A program made the position numbers and the translations under genes. Of a DNA stretch of 64,000 nt, positions 27,116 to 38,800 are shown in pieces; position 1 is the first letter of the stretch, and each line of letters begins with the position of its first letter. The notes beneath the pieces are model-generated. The model had not been told where the DNA came from. It saw nothing but the letters and a program-made list of their open reading frames with translations, and did not search any database. The DNA is from Cyprinodon diabolis (lineage: Eukaryota > Chordata > Actinopteri > Cyprinodontiformes > Cyprinodontidae): assembly GCA_030533445.1 (NCBI GenBank), contig CM060072.1, forward strand, positions 13,297,875-13,361,874, given 5' to 3'.

Positions 27116-29053
27116 CCTTATTTCCACTATTATCTTCCTACATACTCTTAAGCATTAATAATCAAACCCTTACTTATTTATTTATTTTTTGTTAGGGGTT
27201 TCTTCATTACACATGAATTAATATTTATTGAAAAGACAATCCATCTTATGTTAATTTTTTACTACTCACTGCTTCCCCAGCCGGACAATGCACACAGAAT
27301 CCATCGGATTTAGAGAGCCTATGGCGATAATACGTTCAAAATTTTTTATTGATCCCAAAGAAAAATTAAAAAATTAAAAAAATTAAATTAAAAAAGTGTA
27401 GCACTACTGGTTGGATTGACTGATATGCATAATATTATTTTATGCCATTTCTCAGTAGGTCTGAATGTTATAACAGGGAGATAATAAACTACATGCTCAC
27501 TATGGAAGGAGAGGATGTGAACAAGTGAGAAGCCCGCATAAACATCAGATGAGATGTACAGAAATGACACAAAGTGAATAGAATTGTGAAAAAGCAGAGC
27601 TTCTGCTAAAAGTGTCCAATATTTCACCTTAAACTTAATTTTAAAATTTGTTTCATTAGGATTATGATCCTGATCATATAATTGCATATGGTTTTAAATA
27701 GTGAAAGTGGTTTCTTATTGAACTTAAGGAATGGCCCAACATGAACATTCTTTGAGTATTTTTTTAAACCAAGAGACCAGGAACGGAATTTCTGGTTTAT
27801 AAAATAAAAAAATAAAAAATGGAGAAGGAAAGCAGTCATATATTTAGCTAGAATAATGCCAAAAGCTTCCTGATTACCACAAACTTTGTCTAAGATCGTT
27901 TTGCAGTAGTCTAAATTAGTGCAGTGGCTTACATTTAAATCTATATTTATAATTTTGAACTGTGTTGAGAAAAATCTGAACATGAAAGTGGAATAAGAAA
28001 CTACAATGCTGTCAACTCTCACCCACTGTGAGTGAGACTCACCCATCTCAGTGTCTTCTGACACTCACACTCCATATTCCCAATTTCTCACACTAAAAAA
28101 TTACAGACATTAAAACTCAACTCAGTCTAGTTTAATAATCCCCCGTTGGCATTTAAGAATAATTAAACCAACACAAATATTTTAATTCTTAAAGCTTTCA
28201 GGTTTGCCTCTCAAACCCATAGGAGCCCCACAAAAAGAAAAAGAACTTTTGCATTTTATTTTTCAAAAGATCAGCCACCCAAGAAAAGACCAACCACATC
28301 CAGAGAGGATGTGCAGAACAACTCAGTGATCCAGGATTCATAGAGGAAAAACCACAGAGATGTTCTTCTTTTATTATTACTTATCATATTCATTTATCTT
28401 TATTTTGGTCCATTGAATATGTTTAAAAGCTTAATTTCCATCACACCTTCCAAACTGAAACATCCAGAGAAGTGCCGCCTCCTGTCATGGTGAGTTTTTA
28501 TAAAATCTACAGCCTCCTAGAAAAACCTGAATTTTTTTGCCGTTTTGTCAGTTGTAAGAAAAACATAATGAATAAAGCTTTTAAAACCTTAGCATGTTAC
28601 CAAATATTCATACAGAGTGTAGTTTGCATAGGTTTCGATTGCACTGGTTCCTGTATCACTGCCACTAAAAGCTAATTAGTTTCCCATTGTTTGATTTACT
28701 TGAACTGAAGAGAATAATTAATGAAAAAAGTTGTGAAATTCTTAGTTTAAAATTTATTTAAGATGCAAATATTTTAGTAGGGCCCATCCTGCTTTACTTC
28801 ACTTCTCTAAAAATCACCAGAATATAAAAAAATAATGTATATTGTGCGAAAAATTTTCCACATAACTGCAGACCAATTATTGTTAGTCAGTAACTTTTAA
28901 TGTGCTATAAAAATTCCACATTTTGCCACTTTGTTTCAGTTAAATCCACTGAAAACCTCCAACCTATAGCTGCACCTGTCCTCATCTAACCCTGATAGGG
29001 TTTCCTGTCCAAACCATTTCAAAATCTCACCCCAAGGTTTGCTGAAATGATTA
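27116..29053. other. Intergenic; low-complexity and unrecognised sequence
   Basis: An ATTGATCCCAAAG-type phrase at ~27347, followed by an A-rich run, resembles the tail of a teleost LINE. A 146-codon minus-strand open frame at 27624-28064 has no family resemblance and AT-driven composition. No gene supported. Confidence 0.5.
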
Positions 29054-29412
29054 CAGAAGAGGATTAGGGCAACTTTATAAATGAAAAAAAGTTAACTGAT
29101 TTTTAAATTTTATTTCAGTTTAATATGGGGGAAACAAGTCAGAATTCTGACTTTCTTCTCAGAGTTCTGACTTTAATCTCAGAATTCTGATTGAGAAAAA
29201 AGTTAGAATTCTGAGAAAAAAGTCAGAATTCTGAGATTAAAGTCAGAATTTTGAGAAAAAAGTCTGAATTCTGAGAAAAAGTCAAAATTCTGAGATTAAA
29301 GTCAGAATTCTGAGAAAAAAAAGTCAGAATTCTGACTTTTTTCCAATATTAAACTGAAATAAAAATTAAAAATCAGTTAACTTTTTTTTCCAGTGGCCCT
29401 AATCCTCTTCCG
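29054..29412. mobile_element. TA-flanked MITE with internal GTCAGAATTCTGA minisatellite, copy 2
   Basis: Left end CAGAAGAGGATTAGGGC and right end complementary (GCCCTAATCCTCTTCCG), flanked by TA at 29052-29053 and 29413-29414. The inverted repeats are long (~75 bp), including AAAAAAGTTAACTGATTTTT and TTATTTCAGTTTAATAT on both arms. The centre is a run of TCAGAATTCTGA units. It lies about 380 bases upstream of the ube2b start codon. Confidence 0.8.
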
Positions 29413-29599
29413 TAAATGTTGGCAGCCCTAAAAATTGCAGCTGCATTAATTAAGAAAAAAAAAAAAACTCAGGGTGATTATTAAGCGGTTCTGACTTTAA
29501 TATTTGGCTTAAAATAATTCGGATGAATTTTCAAATACATTCCAACAAATTGACAGCTGTTTTTAAAGCAGACAGGCTTTATAATACCTCGATTTTAAG

Positions 29600-29789
29600 A
29601 AAAACGTTGAAGGGTTCCGCCCCTGTTGGCCTCAGCATCGCAACCAGCCGACGTCAACCATAAATAGCTGGCTAGCCAGTTGTTGTTTTGGGGGAACACG
29701 AAAAGAGCTGCAAGCGGAAGAAACACCGGATTTCAGCTTTTTTCTCCGCTCATATAGTTTTTAATTTTTTTTTATACACGACTGAAATA
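29600..29789 (+). promoter_or_regulatory. ube2b: ube2b promoter and 5' UTR
   Basis: A CpG-richer patch directly upstream of the ube2b ATG. It holds a near-CRE CGACGTCA (29649-29656, one mismatch to TGACGTCA), a TATA-like ATAAATA (29660-29666) and a GC-box-like CCGCCCC near 29617. These are consistent with a housekeeping promoter. The exact start of transcription is not determinable here. Confidence 0.5.
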
Positions 29790-29833
29790 ATGTCTACACC
29801 TGCGAGGAGGCGATTAATGAGAGATTTTAAAAG
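29790..29833 (+). CDS. ube2b: ube2b coding exon 1 (residues 1-14 and part of R15)
   Basis: ATG after ACTGAAATA, encodes [14 protein letters not shown] plus the first two bases of R15, then a GTAAAG donor. The N-terminal basic helix is identical in UBE2A and UBE2B, so this exon alone cannot separate the paralogues. Confidence 0.95.
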
Positions 29834-32800
29834 GTAAAGAATGCGTTTTTTGGAGGCTACCGCCTTGTTTTATGTTTAAGCTAGCGGCGTTAGCTCCATG
29901 GCTAGTTAGCTAAGCGTTAGCACCGGTTGAAGACGAAACTGTTCACACCGAAGAGACTTTTGTCTTAAAATCTAGTCCTAAATCATTTCCAAGTCCTTCT
30001 TTGACAACAGTTTCTTTTTACACTGAGCCAAAGTCTAATCTCTGAAATGTTTTTAACGTCTGGATCTATTTGCTTGCAGTATTTAGATCTGATGCAGTGT
30101 TTTCAGTGTTTCCAATCAGTTTGTGGCGCATAGGGGTCACATTTATTTTGCCTATAATAACGCAGAGAAACGCAATCAGTATGGATGAAAAGGTGCTTCA
30201 CAATGATTATTGATATATTGGATAAAGCTAGATGAAATCGGGTGGTTTAGCCGTTGGGGTATTTAAAATGACCAATATAAAAGGAAGGAAAATCTGTTTA
30301 TTTATTCATATCAGGTCTATTTACTTTCGATTTTTCTTTTCGAGGAAGGATGTTTGGGACTTTTTCTACAGCACCGTGTTTCCCATGGCTGTATAAATTC
30401 CTGCCTCCTCTTTTGAAGCCACTTTAATGTTCTGTATTTGTCTGTAATGGACAGTAAACTTAATTCTCCGTGAAGAAAACATTTAAAAATAAAGCTTGTA
30501 TCGCAATCCATATGTTGTGTAGTAATATATTTTTTTTATTTCTGTGATGTGCACTTAAAAAAAAAACGTATCACGATATTGGGCAAAATTATTTTGATAA
30601 CGAAAAGGGTTACAAAAAACAAAAGAAACAAAAACAAAAAAGGACACTAGTTGCATGAAGTGTGATTTATATAATTAACCATCTCTTAACAATTTCATTT
30701 AATCATATTCTTCAAAATCTTCAATATAATAAAACTGAATGAAAATAAAGCTTTTGAAAATTAACCCATTTTCAAGATTTTTTCATTATCGTTGATCCTT
30801 ATTTATAGACCAGGGGTAACTAATTAAAAATAAGCGGGGTTCAACCAGTAAAGGTCTGGAGACATTTTTAATTATAATCTGTTTCTTTAAACAGAGTTCA
30901 ACACTGAAATAAATTTATGTGCTTATGCATTGACTTTTTAAATAAATAAATAAAAAATAGAAAAGTTTTGCATTTTAACATCTAAAGTGTTTTTTGAAGT
31001 GGAGAGCAACAATTGTTCAGTTTGGTTTATAGACTATTTCATGATTCACATATTTTGTAAAACACCTGAACTGACCGTTTGTTTGTTTTTTCTTTCTTTT
31101 TTATCGCTTAATGAGAGCAGTGGGCTTTAGGCTGACCTGCAAGGCTTTAAACCTGGATATGAATGGTGACAAAGCCATTCTCATTCACATATCAAGGTGG
31201 TAATTTTGAGCCTGGTTTCATATTTACTTTTTGATTATGTTCATGGTGGAGAATCCTGCTTCACAGCAGCAGGTTGAGCTAAACATACTCAAAATGTGCA
31301 GGGTCATCTTTGAGCACAGTTTCACTTTTCTGTCACAAGTTCACTACAGTTCTTTCAGCAGTCCGCACTTTCTTTCACGTTTTCTCATCATCGTTACCCA
31401 CTGCCCGGCTTGCCACAGTTTTGCCTGCTGTGTCTAAAACTAGCTAGTGGCAACAGCCCTGATTGACAGCTCATTGGCTAATATGTATCACGTGTAGCCT
31501 GGTCCCGGAGAGCTTTACCATGCAAACAGGAGAAGCAGCGCAAGTGAAGTTAGACACTCGTCAGACAACATGTGGTAATTTGTAAATGTTTTAAATCTGG
31601 TTTGGTCTGGATCCTCACTGCGGTCTGCTAATCTGTGACCTCTGATATAGACGATGAATCAAAAGTCTTATCAGGACTTGAAATTTATCATAATAAACAA
31701 TACAATAAATGACCACCCCTAGTTTTTATGATTCTGAAATTAAACTCATACTCCAGTGTTAATAACATAAGAATCAGAGTCCCTTTTCTACTAGCTCCAA
31801 CGTGGCTTTATTACCATTGATCTCATCTGTAACCCTTATTTGGTTTAGCATTTTTGTCAGCTCCTCTTAAGTCTGACCCCATAGTTTTTAAACCAGTAGG
31901 GGCGAATTATTATTTTTTTTTTTGTCTTTAGTCCATCTAAAAAAAACTAAACCAGATATTTTTGGGGGGGCAGGGGGTTTCAGAGTCATTTCTGGATCTA
32001 CTGTGGAAATAACTGTCAAAATGCTATGCTGCAGCTCCTTTTAAGTTCAGATCTTCACCTATAACCAAGACAATTAGCAACCAAACCGAAAGAATGAGGT
32101 CCTTGATGCAGGCAGCTGAAAGCAGCTTCCTCTGTATGGCAGCTGGACGACCTTTGCAGTTTTGTTTTCTTGTTTTTTTTACCAGAACCTATTTGAAGGA
32201 CTGTATGTCTGGAATAATCTTGAATGAGCCAGAGTGGAACACCAGGTAAGATGAATGGGGTTTTATCCTGGGCCTTTTTCCTCCACACAACAAGATTTTA
32301 TTAAGTGGAAGTAGGATGGATAGATTTTGATACATAGACCCAAGTAAAATGATTTAAAAATTACGGTTAGATATTATAAATTATTAGATAAATCTAAGAG
32401 TGTTCTTTTAGTTGGCTGCCTTTCTTTATGTGCAATGCATTTGGAGGATAGTTTTAAAGAATTTTAAACCATCTGAGGAGGATGAGATAAGATGTTGTGG
32501 TAGTGAAATTTCAACTTCTTTTAAACGGGAAGCAGTTTGTAAATAATATAATCATAGTGTGAAAATAAAGCTGATGTTTCTGTGTCCTGAGAAACTCACC
32601 TGTAAAGGTACATTCAGACCATGCACAGTGTGCATTGTGATTTCCACAAGCCCCGTGAGGAGTTTACTACTCTGCATTTCAGATGTACAGTGTTTACACC
32701 CTGGACCACATCATCAAATTGGAGAAGCTTCAGCTTTCAAAGAAAGTTGTTTGGGCTACTCTGTAAAGCTTGGAACTCAATGCTAATTTTGACATTTTGA

Positions 32801-35800
32801 ATGGGAATAAGCTTCCTGGATGGGAAGCGTAATGCCTTCAAACCTGGAAAACAAAGTTTTTTTGTTTTTTTTTTACTTTTTTTAGAATGACAATGACGTG
32901 GATGGCTGAGAATCTTCACCAGCAGTAAAGCAACATATTTTTACTTATTGCCTAACAACAGCTTTTGCCTCCACCTTTAATAACAATATGTCAGTTGGTT
33001 GGATTTCTTAATTGCATTATTTGATTATTCAGTTAACTGAATTAAAGCACACCAAGCAGTTTAAGCACTAAGATGGGTCAGGATAAGGTTTTTTTTTGTT
33101 TGTTTCTTTTATTTGTTTTTTTAGAAGGAAGATGTTGACACATTATCACATTTCCTTACTGCAGCTACATTGCTTCTGCAAGGTTTAAGTATTCTGAAAT
33201 GGTTACTCTGTTCTGTAGGGTTGATATTGGCTATTTATTAGTCAGGCTTTCTGCTCAGGAAGTCATCCTGCCATCAGTTTGCGAAATGCACACTGGTTTC
33301 CAATGGTGAAACTCCTTTAGGTTTTGAATTTTGATTAAAATAACATTTTACGAATGACTAATGTATGCATAGCATGCATTGTGTTCTATGAAAGGGCAAA
33401 TGCGGCTCTCACTAATAAGGATGTAATGCACAAGCTTGTATTGTTTTTATTTGATTTAATTATACCTGCTATAAATCAGACACAATGTGAAAACAATTTT
33501 AACCACCAACTACTTTTCTGTGGTGTTCTCCACATATAGGGATGCTGACTTTTCAATAATTTTCTAATGTGCAGTACAACAATGTAACTCGCACCTTCCT
33601 AATCGATAAACTGAGTGGTGCACCTTTCACATAGCTGTAAAGGAGCTCGGGTACAGTGGGTTTGTCTGCAGTGCAGCCATTGGAAAGATATCTGGGATTT
33701 TACAAGCTAAAAATCCTCTTACCAACATTTAATGACTTAAAGTCCTCATAAAAGCCATAATTCTTCCATAAATGGTGTTAATATATGGGCTTTATATGCT
33801 TTAGATTTATTTTTGAAATTTTCTTTTAGCAAACAAAAGCAAGAGTTTGAATGTGATACAATAACAGAGGCTTATTTAAGCGAGCTACCTTCATGTATAC
33901 TATCGGTGTCATTCTGCTAAAACTATGATCTAAAAACAGGCTAGTGGTGGGAAAATACATTTAAAACCAGCTCCTTTGATTTGCTCATTTCTTTGTTGCT
34001 AGGCAGCTGTTGCTGTGGAATTTTTGCACTGCATGTCACTGAGATCAATTGTCAAACCAATGAACATAGTTTGAAATTGTGCAAAAACAACTCTCAGTTT
34101 GGCAGTGGTAAATTTGTATTGTATTTATTCTAAGCTTAAACACTTGGGTTCTAAACTGATGTGCAGCATAAAAGAAAATCTAGAACATGGTAATTAAAAT
34201 GTTTTTCTTTTCATTTGGATAAGTGTAGTAGAAGGCTACTACACAGTCACAGTTGTTTGCCAATTTAGGTTGCCAAATGATGTAAATTGATTATTCTTTT
34301 CAGTGGAACTTAAGAGAAACTGAAAAAGTCTGAATATTGGATTATTTTCAAACCTCAAAATCTATTTGGATGTTATTAGATCAAACCATATGACCTTTCC
34401 TAAATGTTTGGCTAATTATTTATTTTTCCCAGCCTAATAGGAAGTGGGTAAAAAAATTGCGGTTTTCTGTGTAGTCGATTAAATATGTAGCAATTTTCCT
34501 GTGCAGAAAGGAATCCAAAAAAGCTTATTTTTACAACAATGAGTTTTAAAGTGTTTTGGGAATTTTTAGACACAAATATATCATTATTTTCTGCAAATGA
34601 AAAAGTTATGTAGAGTAAAAATGGTTAATTGCATAATTTTATTATTCATTTAATTGTATTAAAGCACACCAAGCAGTTTAAGCACTAAAATTTCATTGTT
34701 TTCTTTTTTTTTAAGGGGAAGATGTTGTTGACAATTCATGACATTTCCTGACTGCAGCTGCGTTGCTTCTGCAAGTTTTAAATGTCGTGGCATGATTACT
34801 TTCTGTTCTGCAGAGAGAAACGGAGCCTCATGAAAAGCAGTGTCACAGTTTTGGTAATTTCTTCTAACTCTGAGTGGCCAGATCCTTTGATATTGCACAC
34901 ATTCCATAACTGAAGTACTTCATAGTCTTTAAGTTAAAGTAGAGATGCAAACAAATAATATCTGTTCAGAAGGCTTTTTTTTGTGTGTGTTGTAGTGTTG
35001 CCACAATCCACTCGCTGGTATTTGCAAGAGAGCTGATGCTGGAGTGGAAGCATGCCAGAGCAAAAACATAAAATGATCCAAATTCCTGTCTGGGATTGTT
35101 TACTCTGTGTTAATGGTGACAAAGATGCATAGAGATACAGTCATATGAAAAGGTTTGGGCACCCCTATTAATCTTAATTATTTTTATTTCTAAATATTTG
35201 GGTGATTGCAACAGCTATTTCAGTTTGATATATCTAATAAGCGATGGACACTGTAATATTTCAGTACTGAATTGAGGTTTATTGGACTAACAGTAAATGT
35301 GCAATATGCATAAAAAAAAATTTGACTGGTGCAAAAATATGGGCACTTCGGCAATGGAAAAAAAACATTAATATTTGGTAGATCTTCCTTTTGCAAAAAC
35401 AACAGCCTCTAGTACTAGTTGTAATGAGATTCTGGATGAAGGGATTTCTGACCATTCTTCTTTGCAAAACAATTCCAGTTCAGTTAAGTTTGATGGTCGC
35501 CCTGCTTTAAATCATCCCACAGATCTTCAGTGATATTCAGGATGACCATTCCAGAATATTGTAATTGTTCCTCTGCATGAATGCCTGAATAGATTTGGAG
35601 TGCTGTTTTGGATCATTGTCTTGCTGAAATATCCATCCCGGCGTAACTTCAACTTCGTAACTTATTCTTGAACATTATTCTCAAGAATCTGCTGATATTG
35701 AGTGGAATCCATGCAACCCTCAACTTGAACAAGAGTCCCAGTGCCAGCATTGGCAGCGCAGCCCCAAAGCATGATGGAAACTCCACCAAATTGTACAGTG

Positions 35801-38800
35801 GGTAGCAAAGTGTTTTTCTTGGAACGCAGTCCATTTTTACCGCCATGCATTACGCCTTTTATTTATGACCAAACAACAAAATTTTTCATCAATCCACAGG
35901 ATGTTATTCCAAAATGAAGCTGGCTTGTCCAAATGTGCTGATTCTGTTGTGGAGTGCTTGCAGAAAAGGCTTCTGTCGCATCACTCTCGCTTACAGCTTC
36001 TCTTGGTGTAAATGGCGCTGAATTGTTGAACGATGCACAGTGACATCATCTGTAGCAAGATGATGCTTCAGGTCTTTGGTGGTTTGTGGGTTGTCCTTTA
36101 CCTTTCTCACCATTCTTCTTCTCTGCCTCTCTGATATTTTTCTCGGCCTGCCACTTCGGGGCTTAGCAAGAATTGTCCCTATGGTCTTCCATTTCCTTAC
36201 GTGGTTCCTCACAGTGGAAACTGACAGTTTAAATCTCTGAGACAACTTTTTGTATCCTTCCCCTGATCGACTATGTTAAACAATGTTTGTTTTCCGGTCA
36301 TTTTAGAGAAGTTTTTATGTGCCCACGATTAATCTTGAGAGAAGATTCAAATAGGAGAAAAACTTGCAACTAGCCACCTTAAATACATTTTCTTATGATT
36401 GGATACACCTGGCTATTAGGTTCAAATCTTAATTAAGTAACCAAACCAATTTTGTGTTTCAGTAAGTCAGTGAAAGGTAGTTAAGGGTATTCAAATCAAT
36501 AAAATGATTAGGGTACCCACATTTTTGCACCTGTCAAGTTTTGTTTTAATGCATATTGCATGTTTTGTGATTGTCCAATAAACCTCAATTCAATATTGAA
36601 ATATTATTGTGTCCATCAGTTATTAGATATATAAAACTGAAATAGCTGTTGCAAACACCCAAATATTGTGACATAAAGAATAACTATGATTAATACGGGT
36701 GCTCAAACTTTTTCATGTGACCGTATATAACAAAAACCATACACTTCACTGAAACAAAGTGGCAAATAGTCTGACAGCATGTTAGAACCAAATATCCTGT
36801 GCATCTAAACAGTTTACATATTTTATTTTTATGATTATGGTTTCCTAAACATTTACTTCAAATGCATCAGATGGGCAGAAGTTGGCTCTCTAAGATACAC
36901 CCCTCCTCGTTTGCATGAGGCAGGAATGCATACAGAAATAAACAGCCAGAAATAAATAGCAGTGCAGAAATATATAGGGTAAAAAATACAAAGGAAAAAT
37001 AAAACAGACAAAAATATTATAGCATGCACACAAATACTTAAAGAAATAGGGAATAAAGTTAAAGATTATAACGGACAATAAATAAATATAGTAATTATAA
37101 CAAAGGCGAATAAATAAAGAAGCTAATTAAAAGAGAATCATACATTTATGTCTCACTGTATAATTTAATGTCTACCTTCATTTATTTGTTTATTGTATTT
37201 TTGTGGGCAATACATTGTATGCTTATTTATTGCACATTTAATTATTTCTGTGTTTGTTTTTAAATATGGCAGTTAGTCCTCCATAGCATCTCTGGTACTT
37301 GGGCTTTAACAGGCTTGAAGCTTAAAGCGGGTGGGCTGCACAGCCACAGAACAGCAGAGCCTCTGATGAGCCTTTGGAGTAGCATTATGTTTACTGACGA
37401 CTTATTATTGGATGGGCGGCATGCTGTTGATCTTTGATCCTCGCACTGTATCATATTGCTGTTTGTTGTTTTGACTGATAATTAGCTGGTTGTCAAGGTG
37501 ACTAATTAGTTTCCTAAATGCAGAATGCATTCATAAATCCCTCTGGATATGTTTGCTTTTCCCCGCCACCTCCTCCTTAAATGTCAGTTTCTTTTGTCTT
37601 TCTCTTTCCTCTCCTCCTTAATGTCCCTTTTCTTTGCTACTCAGACTTCAGGAAGATCCTCCCACTGGTGTGAGCGGAGCTCCGTCAGAGAACAACATCA
37701 TGCTTTGGAACGCTGTTATTTTTGGGTGAGTCATGTTCTAAATCCTTCTCTGCTCCTGCTGCCTCTGTGATGCACACGTTCTGCAAACTGCTCCAGTCAC
37801 TGTTCGCCCCTTCCCTCATCCACTTCTTCGCTATATTAGAAAATCCTAGATGTCCTGCCTGACTTGTTCATACATGCGTATCTTGAACCCTCAAATCCAT
37901 TTTAGATGCATAGATGTACAACAGGATACAATTCATCTCTTCGTAATTCAGTTCAGATTACAGTGAAAAAAAAGGCTTTTGTTCTGCAGATGTCAACACC
38001 TATTTAGTAACAGGGTTATAAACAGGAACATTTTAAATCTTATATATATATAAAACACAAAAACATGACTTTAAGCTTTTAAGCTTTCCTCCTTAACTTT
38101 TCCATAAAAATTCAAAAAATATCCACTGGACTTGGTTTTCAAGATTTGAAGATGTTTCGCCACCTCTCCAGGAAGCTTTCTCAATTCAAAAATTGAAATT
38201 GAAAAATTGAAATTGAAAAATTGATATTGAAAAATTGATATTGAAAAATTGAATTGAGAAAGCTTCCTGGAGAGGTGGCGAAACATCTTCAAATCTTGAA
38301 AACCAAGTCCAGTGGATATTTTTTGAATTATTACGGAATGACTATGACCTGGATGACTGAGAACCTTCATCAGCATATCCTCCTTAACTTCTTTATTTGA
38401 AAAAAAAAAAAAAAATACTTCTGAAACAAATACAGGTATAATTCATTAACGTTAACGGCTCCTTAAGCTCCTGACTCATGGAGGATTTTTATAGAAAAAA
38501 AATAATGATGGTTTAACAATAGAAATTCTGTTGAGGAATTAAAAGCCCTGTCCTTGGTTACGTCATAAGAAAACATAATCTTTAACATTCTTTAAATTAG
38601 CATAGGTAGTGGTTATCCTGGAGTTTTGGAAAAAAGTTAGCCCACTAGTTTTGAAAAAACTGAACTATAGGAAAGTAAGAGGCAAACAGACATTCACAGC
38701 ATGTCACTGACTCAAGTATGCAATAAGGTAATGTGGTGATAATCAGTTGGATTGTGTATGTTTGTTCATCGCATTTTATCATTTTATACATAGTGACACT

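Larger units (their letters stand above)
35138..36723 (-). mobile_element. Tc1/mariner transposon, full length but defective
   Basis: Ends are inverted repeats starting CAGTCATATGAAAAGGTTTG and, from the other side, CGGTCACATGAAAAAGTTTG, flanked by TA (35136-35137 and 36724-36725), the Tc1/mariner target duplication. Length 1586 bp is typical. The minus strand carries remains of a transposase: the HTH and GRPRK linker (36245-35991), a WIDEK fragment at the first catalytic D, and the [14 protein letters not shown] segment (35850-35662). Frameshifts and stops separate them, so no active enzyme is encoded. Confidence 0.9.
29834..37644 (+). other. ube2b intron 1 (7.8 kb)
   Basis: Contains a diverged copy of a teleost repeat (32808-32926), a pair of diverged direct repeats (33011-33220 and 34627-34820) and a full-length but dead Tc1 element (35138-36723). 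The rest is AT-rich with no exon recognised. Shorter ube2b introns 4 (40765-40991) and 5 (41081-41470) hold nothing notable. Confidence 0.75.

Noticed and set aside
27624..28064. 146-codon minus-strand open frame in the intergenic region
   Set aside because: No recognisable motif or family; F/I/K/S-rich composition follows from AT-rich DNA, and no splice or promoter context supports it.
30530..31720. Possible MITE bounded by ATCACGATATTG and TTATCATAATAAACA phrases
   Set aside because: The ends are not inverted copies that I can align with confidence and no target duplication was found.
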